From Candidatus Aenigmatarchaeota archaeon (GTDB lineage: Archaea > Aenigmatarchaeota > Aenigmatarchaeia > QMZP01), in contig DAOUYM010000050.1 in assembly GCA_030666115.1 (NCBI GenBank), forward strand, positions 1-5,546: DNA of 5,546 bases. Direction: 5' to 3'. The notes under the pieces were generated by a model. It saw nothing but the letters and a program-made list of their open reading frames with translations, did no database searches and was not told the origin of the DNA. The first letter of the stretch is position 1; each line of letters begins with the position of its first letter. Below are positions 1 through 4,994 of the stretch, piece after piece. A program made the translations under genes and the position numbers.

Positions 1-152
1 CCTATGAAGAATTCCCTCCAGAGGTTTTCCCACTTTCTTTTCATTGCAGTCCCCAGATGTGCATAATCATAGAACCCAGCTATTCCTCCATGTATCAGGG
101 AGCTCTGCCAGAAGAACCCTCTTCTCTTAGCGATATCCAGAATGTCAGCCAT
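1..152 (-). CDS. glyS: Glycyl-tRNA synthetase, N-terminal fragment (runs off left edge)
   Basis: Class II synthetase that charges tRNA-Gly with glycine in the cytoplasm. Reading the minus strand from ATG at 152-150 gives 50 uninterrupted codons up to the window edge. The protein starts MADILDIAKRRGFFWQ and continues with HGGIAGFYDYAHLG (residues 21-34) and ENLWREFF (42-49). This matches the N-terminus of archaeal/eukaryotic GlyRS, where an (I/L)AKRRG stretch leads into the IYGGxxGFYDYGPLG signature and a WR(E/K) helix. Here the usual Gly-Pro of DYGPLG reads Ala-His, a local variant. An in-frame stop lies nine codons upstream (177-179). GTG and TTG codons between that stop and the ATG are possible starts, but they would add a hydrophobic tail (LVLSLVLY) not expected in the family. 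GGTG six bases before the ATG is a weak ribosome site. It diverges from the PHP gene and is not part of that transcript. The family assignment is firm; the start is likely. Confidence 0.88.
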   Translation of the reverse strand, partial: MADILDIAKRRGFFWQSSLIHGGIAGFYDYAHLGTAMKRKWENLWREFFI

Positions 153-176
153 ATACAGCACCAACGACAACACCAA

Positions 177-196
177 TCAACTGATGTCAACTGATA
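177..196. repeat. Two tandem 10-base repeats in the glyS promoter/leader
   Basis: TCAACTGATG (177-186) is followed directly by TCAACTGATA (187-196), with 9 of 10 positions identical. The pair overlaps the downstream edge of the glyS TATA-like box and covers its expected transcription start. A tandem site here could be an operator for a DNA-binding protein, but it could equally be a chance short duplication. The repeat is seen directly; the role is inference. Confidence 0.5.
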
Positions 197-200
197 TATA
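193..200 (-). promoter_or_regulatory. TATA-like box for glyS
   Basis: On the minus strand this reads TATATATC within CTTACTATATATCAG. Its centre is about 44 bases upstream of the glyS ATG. With archaeal TATA-to-start spacing of roughly 26 bases, transcription would begin near 171 and leave a leader of about 20 bases. No transcription data support it. Confidence 0.5.
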
Positions 201-252
201 GTAAGGAGAGATGACTTAAAATGTTTTCATTACCACACGCTTTACCGAAGCC

Positions 253-260
253 TATATATT
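253..260 (+). promoter_or_regulatory. TATA-like box for the PHP gene
   Basis: TATATATT sits in CGAAGCCTATATATTTC, with purine-rich sequence just upstream where the TFB recognition element would be. Its centre is about 25 bases from the ATG at 282, so transcription would start at or next to the start codon and give a leaderless mRNA. No Shine-Dalgarno sequence precedes this ATG, which fits. Confidence 0.6.
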
Positions 261-281
261 TCTTTTTTCGACAATAAGGTT

Positions 282-1007
282 ATGGACCAGGAAAACTTGG
301 GTCAGGATAAGCGGTTGAAGATTGATCTCCATATCCATACCCACCATTCAAAAGACGGCAAGAACGACCCAGAGGAGCTGGTTAGGAAGGCCGTGGACCA
401 GAAATTCGACGTGATAGCGGTTACGGATCATGGAACAACCAGGGGAGCAGTGGATGCTGAGAAGGCTGCCGAAAGGATATTCCGAGAAGAGGGGAAGGAG
501 CTTATCGTTATAGTGGGGCAGGAGGTCAAGACCAGGCAGGGAGAGATCCTGGCCTATGGGATAAGAGAGGACATTCAGGAGGGAATGGACCTGCTCAAGA
601 CCTGCCAGGAGATCAAGAGTAAGGGCGGCTTCCTTATCGTTCCGCACCCATTTGATCTTATGAGAAGGGGCATCGGGCAGGAAATCAATAAGGTAAGGGA
701 GTATGTGGATGCTGCAGAGGGATTTAATGAAAGGACTCTGGTCACGCGGTTCAATGATAAGGCAATGGCTTTCCTCAGGGAGAACGCGATTCCTGTGGTT
801 GTGGGATCAGACGCCCACTTTGCAGACGAGTTCGGAAAGACTTATATGCTGATCGAAGGCGGGAGAGGGGGTAGGGGAAAGGGCAGTAGGATGAAGGAAG
901 AAGTCTTTGATGCCATACTGAAGGGAAGGACGGAATTCATAACACAGAAACATGGAAGAGCTTACGGGCTCAAGAGAGGAATTAAAAAAATAAGAACATA
1001 TTTTTAA
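282..1007 (+). CDS. PHP-domain metal-dependent phosphoesterase
   Basis: A 241-residue protein with the metal-ligand motifs of the PHP (polymerase and histidinol phosphatase) fold in order: HIH at 17-19, TDHG at 48-51, GQE at 79-81, the PHP histidine H122 (VPHPFD), and GSDAH at 175-179. All expected His/Asp/Glu ligand clusters are present, so it is probably an active hydrolase with two or three bound metals. Its length fits stand-alone PHP proteins; there is no polymerase or other fused domain, no signal peptide and no membrane segment. Substrates in this family include histidinol phosphate, nucleoside bisphosphates and oligonucleotides, and the sequence does not say which applies. The C-terminal region carries an unusual Gly/Arg-rich loop (GGRGGRGKG, 193-201) and ends in a basic tail. 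The ATG at 282 is preferred because of the TATA-like box 25 bases upstream. A glycosyltransferase follows closely on the same strand, so co-transcription is likely, but a shared pathway is inference. Confidence 0.88.
   Translation: MDQENLGQDKRLKIDLHIHTHHSKDGKNDPEELVRKAVDQKFDVIAVTDHGTTRGAVDAEKAAERIFREEGKELIVIVGQEVKTRQGEILAYGIREDIQEGMDLLKTCQEIKSKGGFLIVPHPFDLMRRGIGQEINKVREYVDAAEGFNERTLVTRFNDKAMAFLRENAIPVVVGSDAHFADEFGKTYMLIEGGRGGRGKGSRMKEEVFDAILKGRTEFITQKHGRAYGLKRGIKKIRTYF
861..883 (+). other. Predicted G-quadruplex motif inside the PHP coding strand
   Basis: Four G runs lie on the coding strand: 861-863 (3 G), 867-871 (5 G), 874-877 (4 G) and 881-883 (3 G). The loops between them are AGA, TA and AAA. 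This satisfies the usual G3+N1-7 pattern with very short loops, and the mRNA would carry the same motif. It encodes the Gly/Arg-rich loop of the PHP protein. Whether it folds in the cell is unknown. Confidence 0.6.
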
Positions 1008-1010
1008 TAT
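1001..1010 (+). promoter_or_regulatory. Possible internal TATA-like box for the membrane glycosyltransferase
   Basis: TTTTTAATAT overlaps the last codons and stop of the PHP gene. Its centre is about 26 bases from the ATG at 1032, the same spacing seen at the other predicted leaderless genes in the window. It may give the glycosyltransferase its own transcript besides read-through from the PHP promoter. A/T-rich sequence at a gene end can look like this by chance. Confidence 0.38.
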
Positions 1011-1031
1011 TCGGTGCCCAATATAATCTTT

Positions 1032-2162
1032 ATGTGGATAGTTATAATCATAATTTTCTTAACCTTCGTGTTCTGGGCATTCGGCTACGATGGTGTGCGC
1101 AAGATAAAGGCAACCAGACCCAAGCTAGATACCAAGAGAATGCCGCCAGTCTCCATAATAATCCCTGCATACAAATCGGACAAGACCATAGAGCAGGCCA
1201 TAATATCTGTAAAGCGGATGGATTACCCCAACAAGGAGATTATAGTGGTCAATGATTCTGATGATAAAACCCCGAGTATATGCAGGAAGCATAAAGTCAA
1301 GCTGATACAGAACAAGAAGAGAATGGGTAAATCAGTCTCCTTGGACATCGCCGGGAAGAAGGCAAAGAACGACATACTACTTTTTATGGATTCGGACACT
1401 GTTGTAGAGAAGGATGTCCTGAAGAAGCTGGTGCCATGGTTCTACAATCCCAAGATATCTGTCGCTATGCCGACTTTTACGGGAAAGAACCAGAAGGGAA
1501 TCGCAAAACTGGTTGCTGTTGAGAACATCTTTACACATTCCCATCTCAGGACACATGCCCATTTTGGATCCCTCATAGCATTCAGAGGTTGCTGTTTCGC
1601 CATGAAGAAGAGCGCATTGAAGAAGGTTGGTGGGTGGGGCGAATCCCTGACAGAGGACAATGACATGGGAGGCAATCTGGCCAAGAATGGTCATATAATA
1701 CAATGGGAACCAGAGGCTGTTGCCAGAACAACCGAACCAGAGACTGTCAGGGAGCTTAAGAGACAGAAGGTCAGATGGGGTGCCGGTTCTGCATACTCAT
1801 TCTTCCGGCACAGGAAATACTACAGGAAATGTCCCCAGTTCCTTTTATACTTCCTTCCTTACATAATACTCGGGTTCCTGACCACGTTCCTTGTCCTGTA
1901 CTATCTATACTATGCCATCATCTCGCTTTCCTTCATACCTGTACTAGGACTGATAATAGAGGCTGCTCTTATAACCCTTGCAACATACTTCCATGTAACA
2001 GTACTGATCTACTCAGAAAGAGGTTTCATAAATCCAATCCTGCTCCTGAAGTACGTGCTCTACTACACACCCCTGGTAACATACTTCTACTTCAGAGGAT
2101 TCGTAAAGGGGATAAAGGGAAAGAAGAGAAAGATACCTGAGATGGATCTTAACCTGTGGTAG
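1032..2162 (+). CDS. Membrane family 2 glycosyltransferase (processive-type motifs)
   Basis: A 376-residue inverting GT-A glycosyltransferase anchored in the cytoplasmic membrane. An N-terminal hydrophobic helix (residues 1-17) leads into the catalytic domain. VSIIIPAYK opens the nucleotide-binding fold, VVNDSDD supplies the first Asp (D75), MDSD gives the DxD metal site (D120, D122), LTEDND holds the likely catalytic Asp (TED, 207-209), and RQKVRW carries the QxxRW motif (245-249). TED plus QxxRW is the signature of chitin/hyaluronan/cellulose-synthase-like GT2 enzymes. Three or four hydrophobic segments follow (about 270-356), then a basic tail. It probably adds sugar from a nucleotide donor to a lipid-linked or surface glycan; the sugar is not predictable. 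The start is uncertain. GTG at 1014, six bases after the PHP stop, would add MPNIIF. ATG 1032 is preferred because a TATA-like box lies at leaderless spacing and no Shine-Dalgarno precedes the GTG. The gene ends 14 bases from a convergent methyltransferase gene. Confidence 0.85.
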   Translation: MWIVIIIIFLTFVFWAFGYDGVRKIKATRPKLDTKRMPPVSIIIPAYKSDKTIEQAIISVKRMDYPNKEIIVVNDSDDKTPSICRKHKVKLIQNKKRMGKSVSLDIAGKKAKNDILLFMDSDTVVEKDVLKKLVPWFYNPKISVAMPTFTGKNQKGIAKLVAVENIFTHSHLRTHAHFGSLIAFRGCCFAMKKSALKKVGGWGESLTEDNDMGGNLAKNGHIIQWEPEAVARTTEPETVRELKRQKVRWGAGSAYSFFRHRKYYRKCPQFLLYFLPYIILGFLTTFLVLYYLYYAIISLSFIPVLGLIIEAALITLATYFHVTVLIYSERGFINPILLLKYVLYYTPLVTYFYFRGFVKGIKGKKRKIPEMDLNLW

Positions 2163-2176
2163 CCAATCCATAGTAG

Positions 2177-2803
2177 TTACTTGGCGAACTCGATGGATAC
2201 CTTCTCCAGCTTGAATATTGGATGGTATCTCTCATTTATTCCAGGGCCGAATCTCAGGTTCCTTGGCCTTTCTACTATCCTCAGCCCGAGTTGATCGAAG
2301 TAGGATTTCCATCTCTCGAATGATGGGAAGTTGAATGCACACTTTATCCCATAGGGCGCATTGGATATGTAGTCAGCAAAGGATATCAGTCCTCTTGAGA
2401 ACCTGCCGTAGGTCATGTGATCCTTGATTATGATGTTCTTCCTTGCCACCCGATTTATCTCCTTTAGGACAGGAAGTATGTCCTTGGTGTGGTGGAGAAC
2501 ATCAAGCACCATGACTGTATCAAAGCTATTGTCAGGATAGGGAATCCTCTTACCATCATATATCTTCCTGGGAATCTTGGATGGTCGGTTTGCCTGTATG
2601 TCTATTCCAATTATCTTAACTGTAGGATTTATCTTCATCATCATATCAGCCACAGTACCGTCGTCACAGCCCACGTCCAGTATACTTGATCCATCTTCGC
2701 ACAGTGAGGCAACGTATTCAGCAAGCTTGTTCTTGTAAGTGGGATTGAACCTCCTGTCGAATATCACACGCACTGGATAAAATACCTTTTCCTTGGCAGT
2801 CAC
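2177..2803 (-). CDS. Class I SAM-dependent methyltransferase
   Basis: A 208-residue soluble protein of the Methyltransf_11/UbiE-like type. Motif I is ILDVGCDDG (residues 41-49), with Asp at 47 where the third glycine of DxGxGxG is usual. An acidic residue ends strand 2 (GID, D68). The IPYPDNSFD segment (87-95) and VLDVLHHT (99-106) are the typical strand-4 region of this family. The second half (SNAPYGI at 147-153, FPSFERWKSYFDQLGL at 159-174) resembles small methyltransferases found in bacterial and archaeal glycan clusters. It presumably transfers a methyl group to a small molecule, sugar or lipid intermediate; the acceptor is unknown. The start is GTG at 2803-2801: the two ATGs just upstream run into stop codons almost at once, and AGGGGG lies seven bases before the GTG. 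It is flanked by glycosyltransferase genes, one convergent and one divergent, so it is regulated apart from the first and perhaps together with the second through a shared TATA region. Confidence 0.85.
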   Translation of the reverse strand: MTAKEKVFYPVRVIFDRRFNPTYKNKLAEYVASLCEDGSSILDVGCDDGTVADMMMKINPTVKIIGIDIQANRPSKIPRKIYDGKRIPYPDNSFDTVMVLDVLHHTKDILPVLKEINRVARKNIIIKDHMTYGRFSRGLISFADYISNAPYGIKCAFNFPSFERWKSYFDQLGLRIVERPRNLRFGPGINERYHPIFKLEKVSIEFAK

Positions 2804-2810
2804 GCTAAAA

Positions 2811-2816
2811 CCCCCT
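2811..2816 (-). promoter_or_regulatory. Weak Shine-Dalgarno-like site deciding the GTG start of the methyltransferase
   Basis: The minus strand reads AGGGGG seven bases before GTG 2803. It matches the anti-Shine-Dalgarno only partly (consensus GGAGGTG) but lies at normal spacing. It supports the GTG because no in-frame ATG is available upstream. Confidence 0.35.
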
Positions 2817-2841
2817 GATCATACCATAATCTTCACACCAA

Positions 2842-2850
2842 AAGTATAAA
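2842..2850 (-). promoter_or_regulatory. TATA-like box for the methyltransferase (shared element, minus reading)
   Basis: The minus strand reads TTTATACTT, about 43 bases before the GTG start. Transcription is expected near 2820, giving a leader of about 17 bases that includes the AGGGGG site. It is the complement of the plus-strand TATA-like box of the divergent glycosyltransferase. Confidence 0.5.
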
Positions 2851-2852
2851 TT
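2844..2852 (+). promoter_or_regulatory. TATA-like box for the soluble glycosyltransferase (shared element, plus reading)
   Basis: GTATAAATT is preceded by CCAAAA, a good TFB-recognition-like stretch. Its centre is 28 bases before ATG 2876, and no Shine-Dalgarno is present, so a leaderless mRNA is expected. The same bases read on the other strand form the methyltransferase TATA-like box. Confidence 0.58.
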
Positions 2853-2875
2853 CATTAGGACTCGTTAATTATACT

Positions 2876-3619
2876 ATGGTAGCGACCGAAGCTTCAGGAA
2901 CGAAGCACTTCTCTGTCATAGTTCCGACCCTGTATGAGGAGAAGACCATAGAGAATACGTTATCTTCGATAGATAGGGCAAGGAAGAACTCTGACCGGAA
3001 GGTAGAGATAATAGTGGTTGATGGGGGGAGCAAGGACAGAACCATTAAAATAGCGAACTCTTATGCCGATAAGATACTCTTCCTGGAAAAGAGAGGGGTG
3101 GCCAGGGCAAGGAATTTTGGTGCAATCCATGCGGACGGCGACATACTGGTCTTCCTTGATGCTGATGTAAGGGTTCCGGGAAACTTCTTCGATGAACTGT
3201 ACAACCAGTTCATCACCAACGGCCTGTCTGGCGCGAACTGCAGGGTTATGCCGCATCAGGATATCTCACCCACAGTCTTCGAGAAAGGCTTCTATATTCT
3301 CTGGCACAATCTCAGGAGGTTCTCCTACAACATAAAACCCTGCGGCACAGGAGATAACGGCATCATAGTGAAGAAGGAAGTTTTCAAAAAGGTTAATGGT
3401 TTTGATGAGACACTTGATGCGATAGAGGACCTGGATTTTGTGTTCAGGGCTTCCAAGCACGGCAAGTTCGCTTACCTCAAGAAGCTCACCATACACGAGA
3501 CCATACGGAGGTTCAGAGAGATAGGTACCAAGAAGTTCATCACACTCTACATATCGAACTTCTTTCATTATCTAGTTTTCAGGAATTCCAGGGTAAAGGA
3601 ATGGAACCCCGTCAGATGA
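2876..3619 (+). CDS. Soluble family 2 glycosyltransferase
   Basis: A 247-residue GT-A fold enzyme. SVIVPTLYEEKTI (residues 13-25) opens the nucleotide-binding domain. VVDGGSKDRT (47-56) gives the first conserved Asp (D49), RGVARARNFGA (73-83) is the conserved segment before the DxD motif, FLDADV contains that motif (D95, D97), and AIEDLDFVFR (182-191) holds the acidic acceptor-site motif followed by Arg. FSVIVPT with DGGSKD and RNFGA resembles the dolichol-phosphate-sugar-synthase-like and related single-domain GT2 proteins of archaea. No membrane helix is evident, so it probably works at the inner face of the membrane on a lipid or protein acceptor. Donor and acceptor are not predictable. 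ATG 2876 is well supported by the TATA-like box 28 bases upstream. The stop codon lies in the first copy of a 19-base tandem repeat. It diverges from the methyltransferase; pheS lies 51 bases downstream with its own predicted promoter. Confidence 0.86.
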   Translation: MVATEASGTKHFSVIVPTLYEEKTIENTLSSIDRARKNSDRKVEIIVVDGGSKDRTIKIANSYADKILFLEKRGVARARNFGAIHADGDILVFLDADVRVPGNFFDELYNQFITNGLSGANCRVMPHQDISPTVFEKGFYILWHNLRRFSYNIKPCGTGDNGIIVKKEVFKKVNGFDETLDAIEDLDFVFRASKHGKFAYLKKLTIHETIRRFREIGTKKFITLYISNFFHYLVFRNSRVKEWNPVR

Positions 3620-3641
3620 TTTGAACCACGTCAGGTGATTT
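3604..3641. repeat. 19-base tandem duplication across the glycosyltransferase stop codon
   Basis: GAACCCCGTCAGATGATTT (3604-3622) is followed directly by GAACCACGTCAGGTGATTT (3623-3641), 17 of 19 bases identical. Copy 1 encodes the last codons and the TGA stop (3617-3619) of the glycosyltransferase. The final TTT of copy 2 is the start of the pheS TATA-like box. As 19 is not a multiple of three, copy 2 is out of frame with the gene and non-coding. Confidence 0.85.
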
Positions 3642-3647
3642 ATAATA
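3639..3647 (+). promoter_or_regulatory. TATA-like box for pheS
   Basis: TTTATAATA has its centre 28 bases before ATG 3671. That spacing predicts a leaderless transcript starting at the ATG and argues against the in-frame GTG at 3635, which would lie upstream of the promoter itself. Confidence 0.58.
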
Positions 3648-3670
3648 AAAACAAATCCCAATATAATAAC

Positions 3671-4930
3671 ATGAGCAGTCCGGTCTACAGACTCACCGAA
3701 GAGGGAAGGAAGTACCTGGATAAGGGACTTCCTGAATCCAACCTTGTGGAATCATTCAAGAAACCCATGAGGATAGACGAGGTAAGATCGCGGGTCGACA
3801 ACTTCGGAATAGCCCTGCAGTGGGCCAAGAAAAAGAACTGGGTCAAGATGGATTCTGGTAAACTGGTTATTGTTAAGAAACCGAACACCGTGCCCGAACA
3901 AGGTGCCCTCAGGAAGATATCCCAGGGCAAGGGCGTCGACAACGGAATGATAGATACGCTTCTTAAGAGAAAACTGATCTACATTGAGAAGGAGGATGTT
4001 GTCAAGCGGGCCAAGAGGCTGGTAGGGAAGGAAGTCCACAACCTCGCACCAGAGCTCATAAAGACTGGTATGTGGAGGGAGGTCAAGATAAAACCATACA
4101 ATGTGGAGGCAACCGGGAAGAGGATATATCCAGGCAAGAAGCAGCCCTACAGGCATTTCCTGTCAGAGGTCAGGCAGAGGCTGGTTGAGCTTGGGTTCAC
4201 GGAGATGGGTGGCCCACTCATAGAGACTGAGTTCTGGAACTTTGATGCACTTTATCAGGCCCAGAACCACCCCTCAAGGGACTGGACCCAGACCTATACA
4301 CTCAAGTACCCCAAGCACGGAAGGCTTCCGGAAAGGAGAGTGGTGGATAGAGTCAAGTCGTCCCACGAGAGCGGCTGGAAGACAGGATCCACTGGGTGGG
4401 GCTATAAGTGGGACGTAAGGAAAGCAGCCCAGTTAATGCCCAGGGCCCACACAACTGCCTGCTCTGCCAGAACCCTATCAAACCTGCCTGAAGTACCCGG
4501 CAAGTACTTCGCTATATCAAGATGTTTCAGGCCGGATGTGATAGATGTGACCCATGGAGTGGAATTCAACCAGTGTGAGGGAATAGTTATTGGTGAAACC
4601 CTGAACTTCAAGCATCTGCTAGGCCTGCTCAAGATGTTCGCGATTGAATTCACAGGAACTAGGAACGTGAGATTCTTCCCTGACTATTATCCGTTCACCG
4701 AACCATCCATCCAGATGTCTGTCAAGCATCCAGAGATGGGATGGATCGAACTCGCTGGTGCAGGCACCTTCCGCCCGGAACTGACAGAACCACTCGGTGT
4801 AAAAGAGCCTGTGCTTGCATGGGGTCTTGGGATCGATAGGTTAGCCATGTTCAAGCTGGGTATAGATGACATAAGGGAACTCTTCTCAAAAAACCTTGAC
4901 TGGCTGAGGAACCAGAAGATGTTGATATAG
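3671..4930 (+). CDS. pheS: Phenylalanyl-tRNA synthetase alpha subunit, short N-terminus
   Basis: Catalytic subunit of the (alpha-beta)2 enzyme that charges tRNA-Phe. Residues about 33-68 look like a winged-helix unit (MRIDEVRSRV to KLVIVK) and 75-120 like a further helical unit. The class II core follows: motif 1 FTEMGGPLIETEFWNFDA (176-193) and HPSRD (200-204), a typical archaeal RAHTTACSAR stretch (258-267), motif 2 CFRPDVIDVTHGVEFNQCEG (285-304), PFTEPS (341-346) and GAGTFRPE (363-370) lining the Phe pocket, and motif 3 LAWGLGIDRLAMF (382-394) with R390. At 419 residues it is shorter than most archaeal and eukaryotic alpha subunits (about 460-510). It opens at YRLTEEGRKYLDKGLPE, which in relatives follows the first winged-helix unit. 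Departures from common residues are Asp289 in FRxE of motif 2 and Gln207 where DTF is usual. ATG 3671 is preferred over GTG 3635 because of the TATA-like box. pheT follows after 64 bases. Confidence 0.93.
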   Translation: MSSPVYRLTEEGRKYLDKGLPESNLVESFKKPMRIDEVRSRVDNFGIALQWAKKKNWVKMDSGKLVIVKKPNTVPEQGALRKISQGKGVDNGMIDTLLKRKLIYIEKEDVVKRAKRLVGKEVHNLAPELIKTGMWREVKIKPYNVEATGKRIYPGKKQPYRHFLSEVRQRLVELGFTEMGGPLIETEFWNFDALYQAQNHPSRDWTQTYTLKYPKHGRLPERRVVDRVKSSHESGWKTGSTGWGYKWDVRKAAQLMPRAHTTACSARTLSNLPEVPGKYFAISRCFRPDVIDVTHGVEFNQCEGIVIGETLNFKHLLGLLKMFAIEFTGTRNVRFFPDYYPFTEPSIQMSVKHPEMGWIELAGAGTFRPELTEPLGVKEPVLAWGLGIDRLAMFKLGIDDIRELFSKNLDWLRNQKMLI

Positions 4931-4937
4931 AAAATGT

Positions 4938-4983
4938 GATATGATACAGACACGAACACTGACATGATACAGATATGATACGA
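4938..4983. repeat. Short repeats in the pheS-pheT spacer
   Basis: ATGATAC occurs three times in one direction (4941-4947, 4964-4970, 4975-4981). The first and third copies extend to GATATGATAC, and the first two extend to ATGATACAGA. They fill the 64-base spacer just before the pheT ribosome site. No clear inverted-repeat hairpin or T-rich terminator is visible, so read-through into pheT is expected. Function is unknown, and replication slippage is the simplest origin. Confidence 0.6.
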
Positions 4984-4989
4984 AGGAGG
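4983..4989 (+). promoter_or_regulatory. Strong Shine-Dalgarno site for pheT
   Basis: AAGGAGG ends five bases before ATG 4995, near-ideal complementarity and spacing. It fixes the pheT start, and it contrasts with the genes behind a TATA-like box, which lack such a site. Confidence 0.85.
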
Positions 4990-4994
4990 ATGAA

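Noticed and set aside
153..176. GTG/TTG starts upstream of the glyS ATG
   Set aside because: They would add a hydrophobic LVLSLVLY stretch not expected in GlyRS. GTG 173 is near leaderless distance from the TATA-like box, so it is not excluded, but the ATG fits family alignment better.
221..277. Short plus-strand open frame of 18 codons (MFSLPHALPK...) before the PHP gene
   Set aside because: It contains the PHP TATA-like box, has no ribosome site and has no recognisable sequence; it is most likely chance.
3604..3641. The 19-base pair as an attachment site or insertion scar
   Set aside because: The two copies are directly adjacent with nothing between them, and no integrase or tRNA gene is present; local tandem duplication is simpler.
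3635..3670. Upstream GTG start for pheS adding 12 residues
   Set aside because: The GTG lies in the second copy of the 19-base repeat and upstream of the TATA-like box; the added residues (Asn/Lys/Tyr-rich) do not look like a PheS N-terminus.
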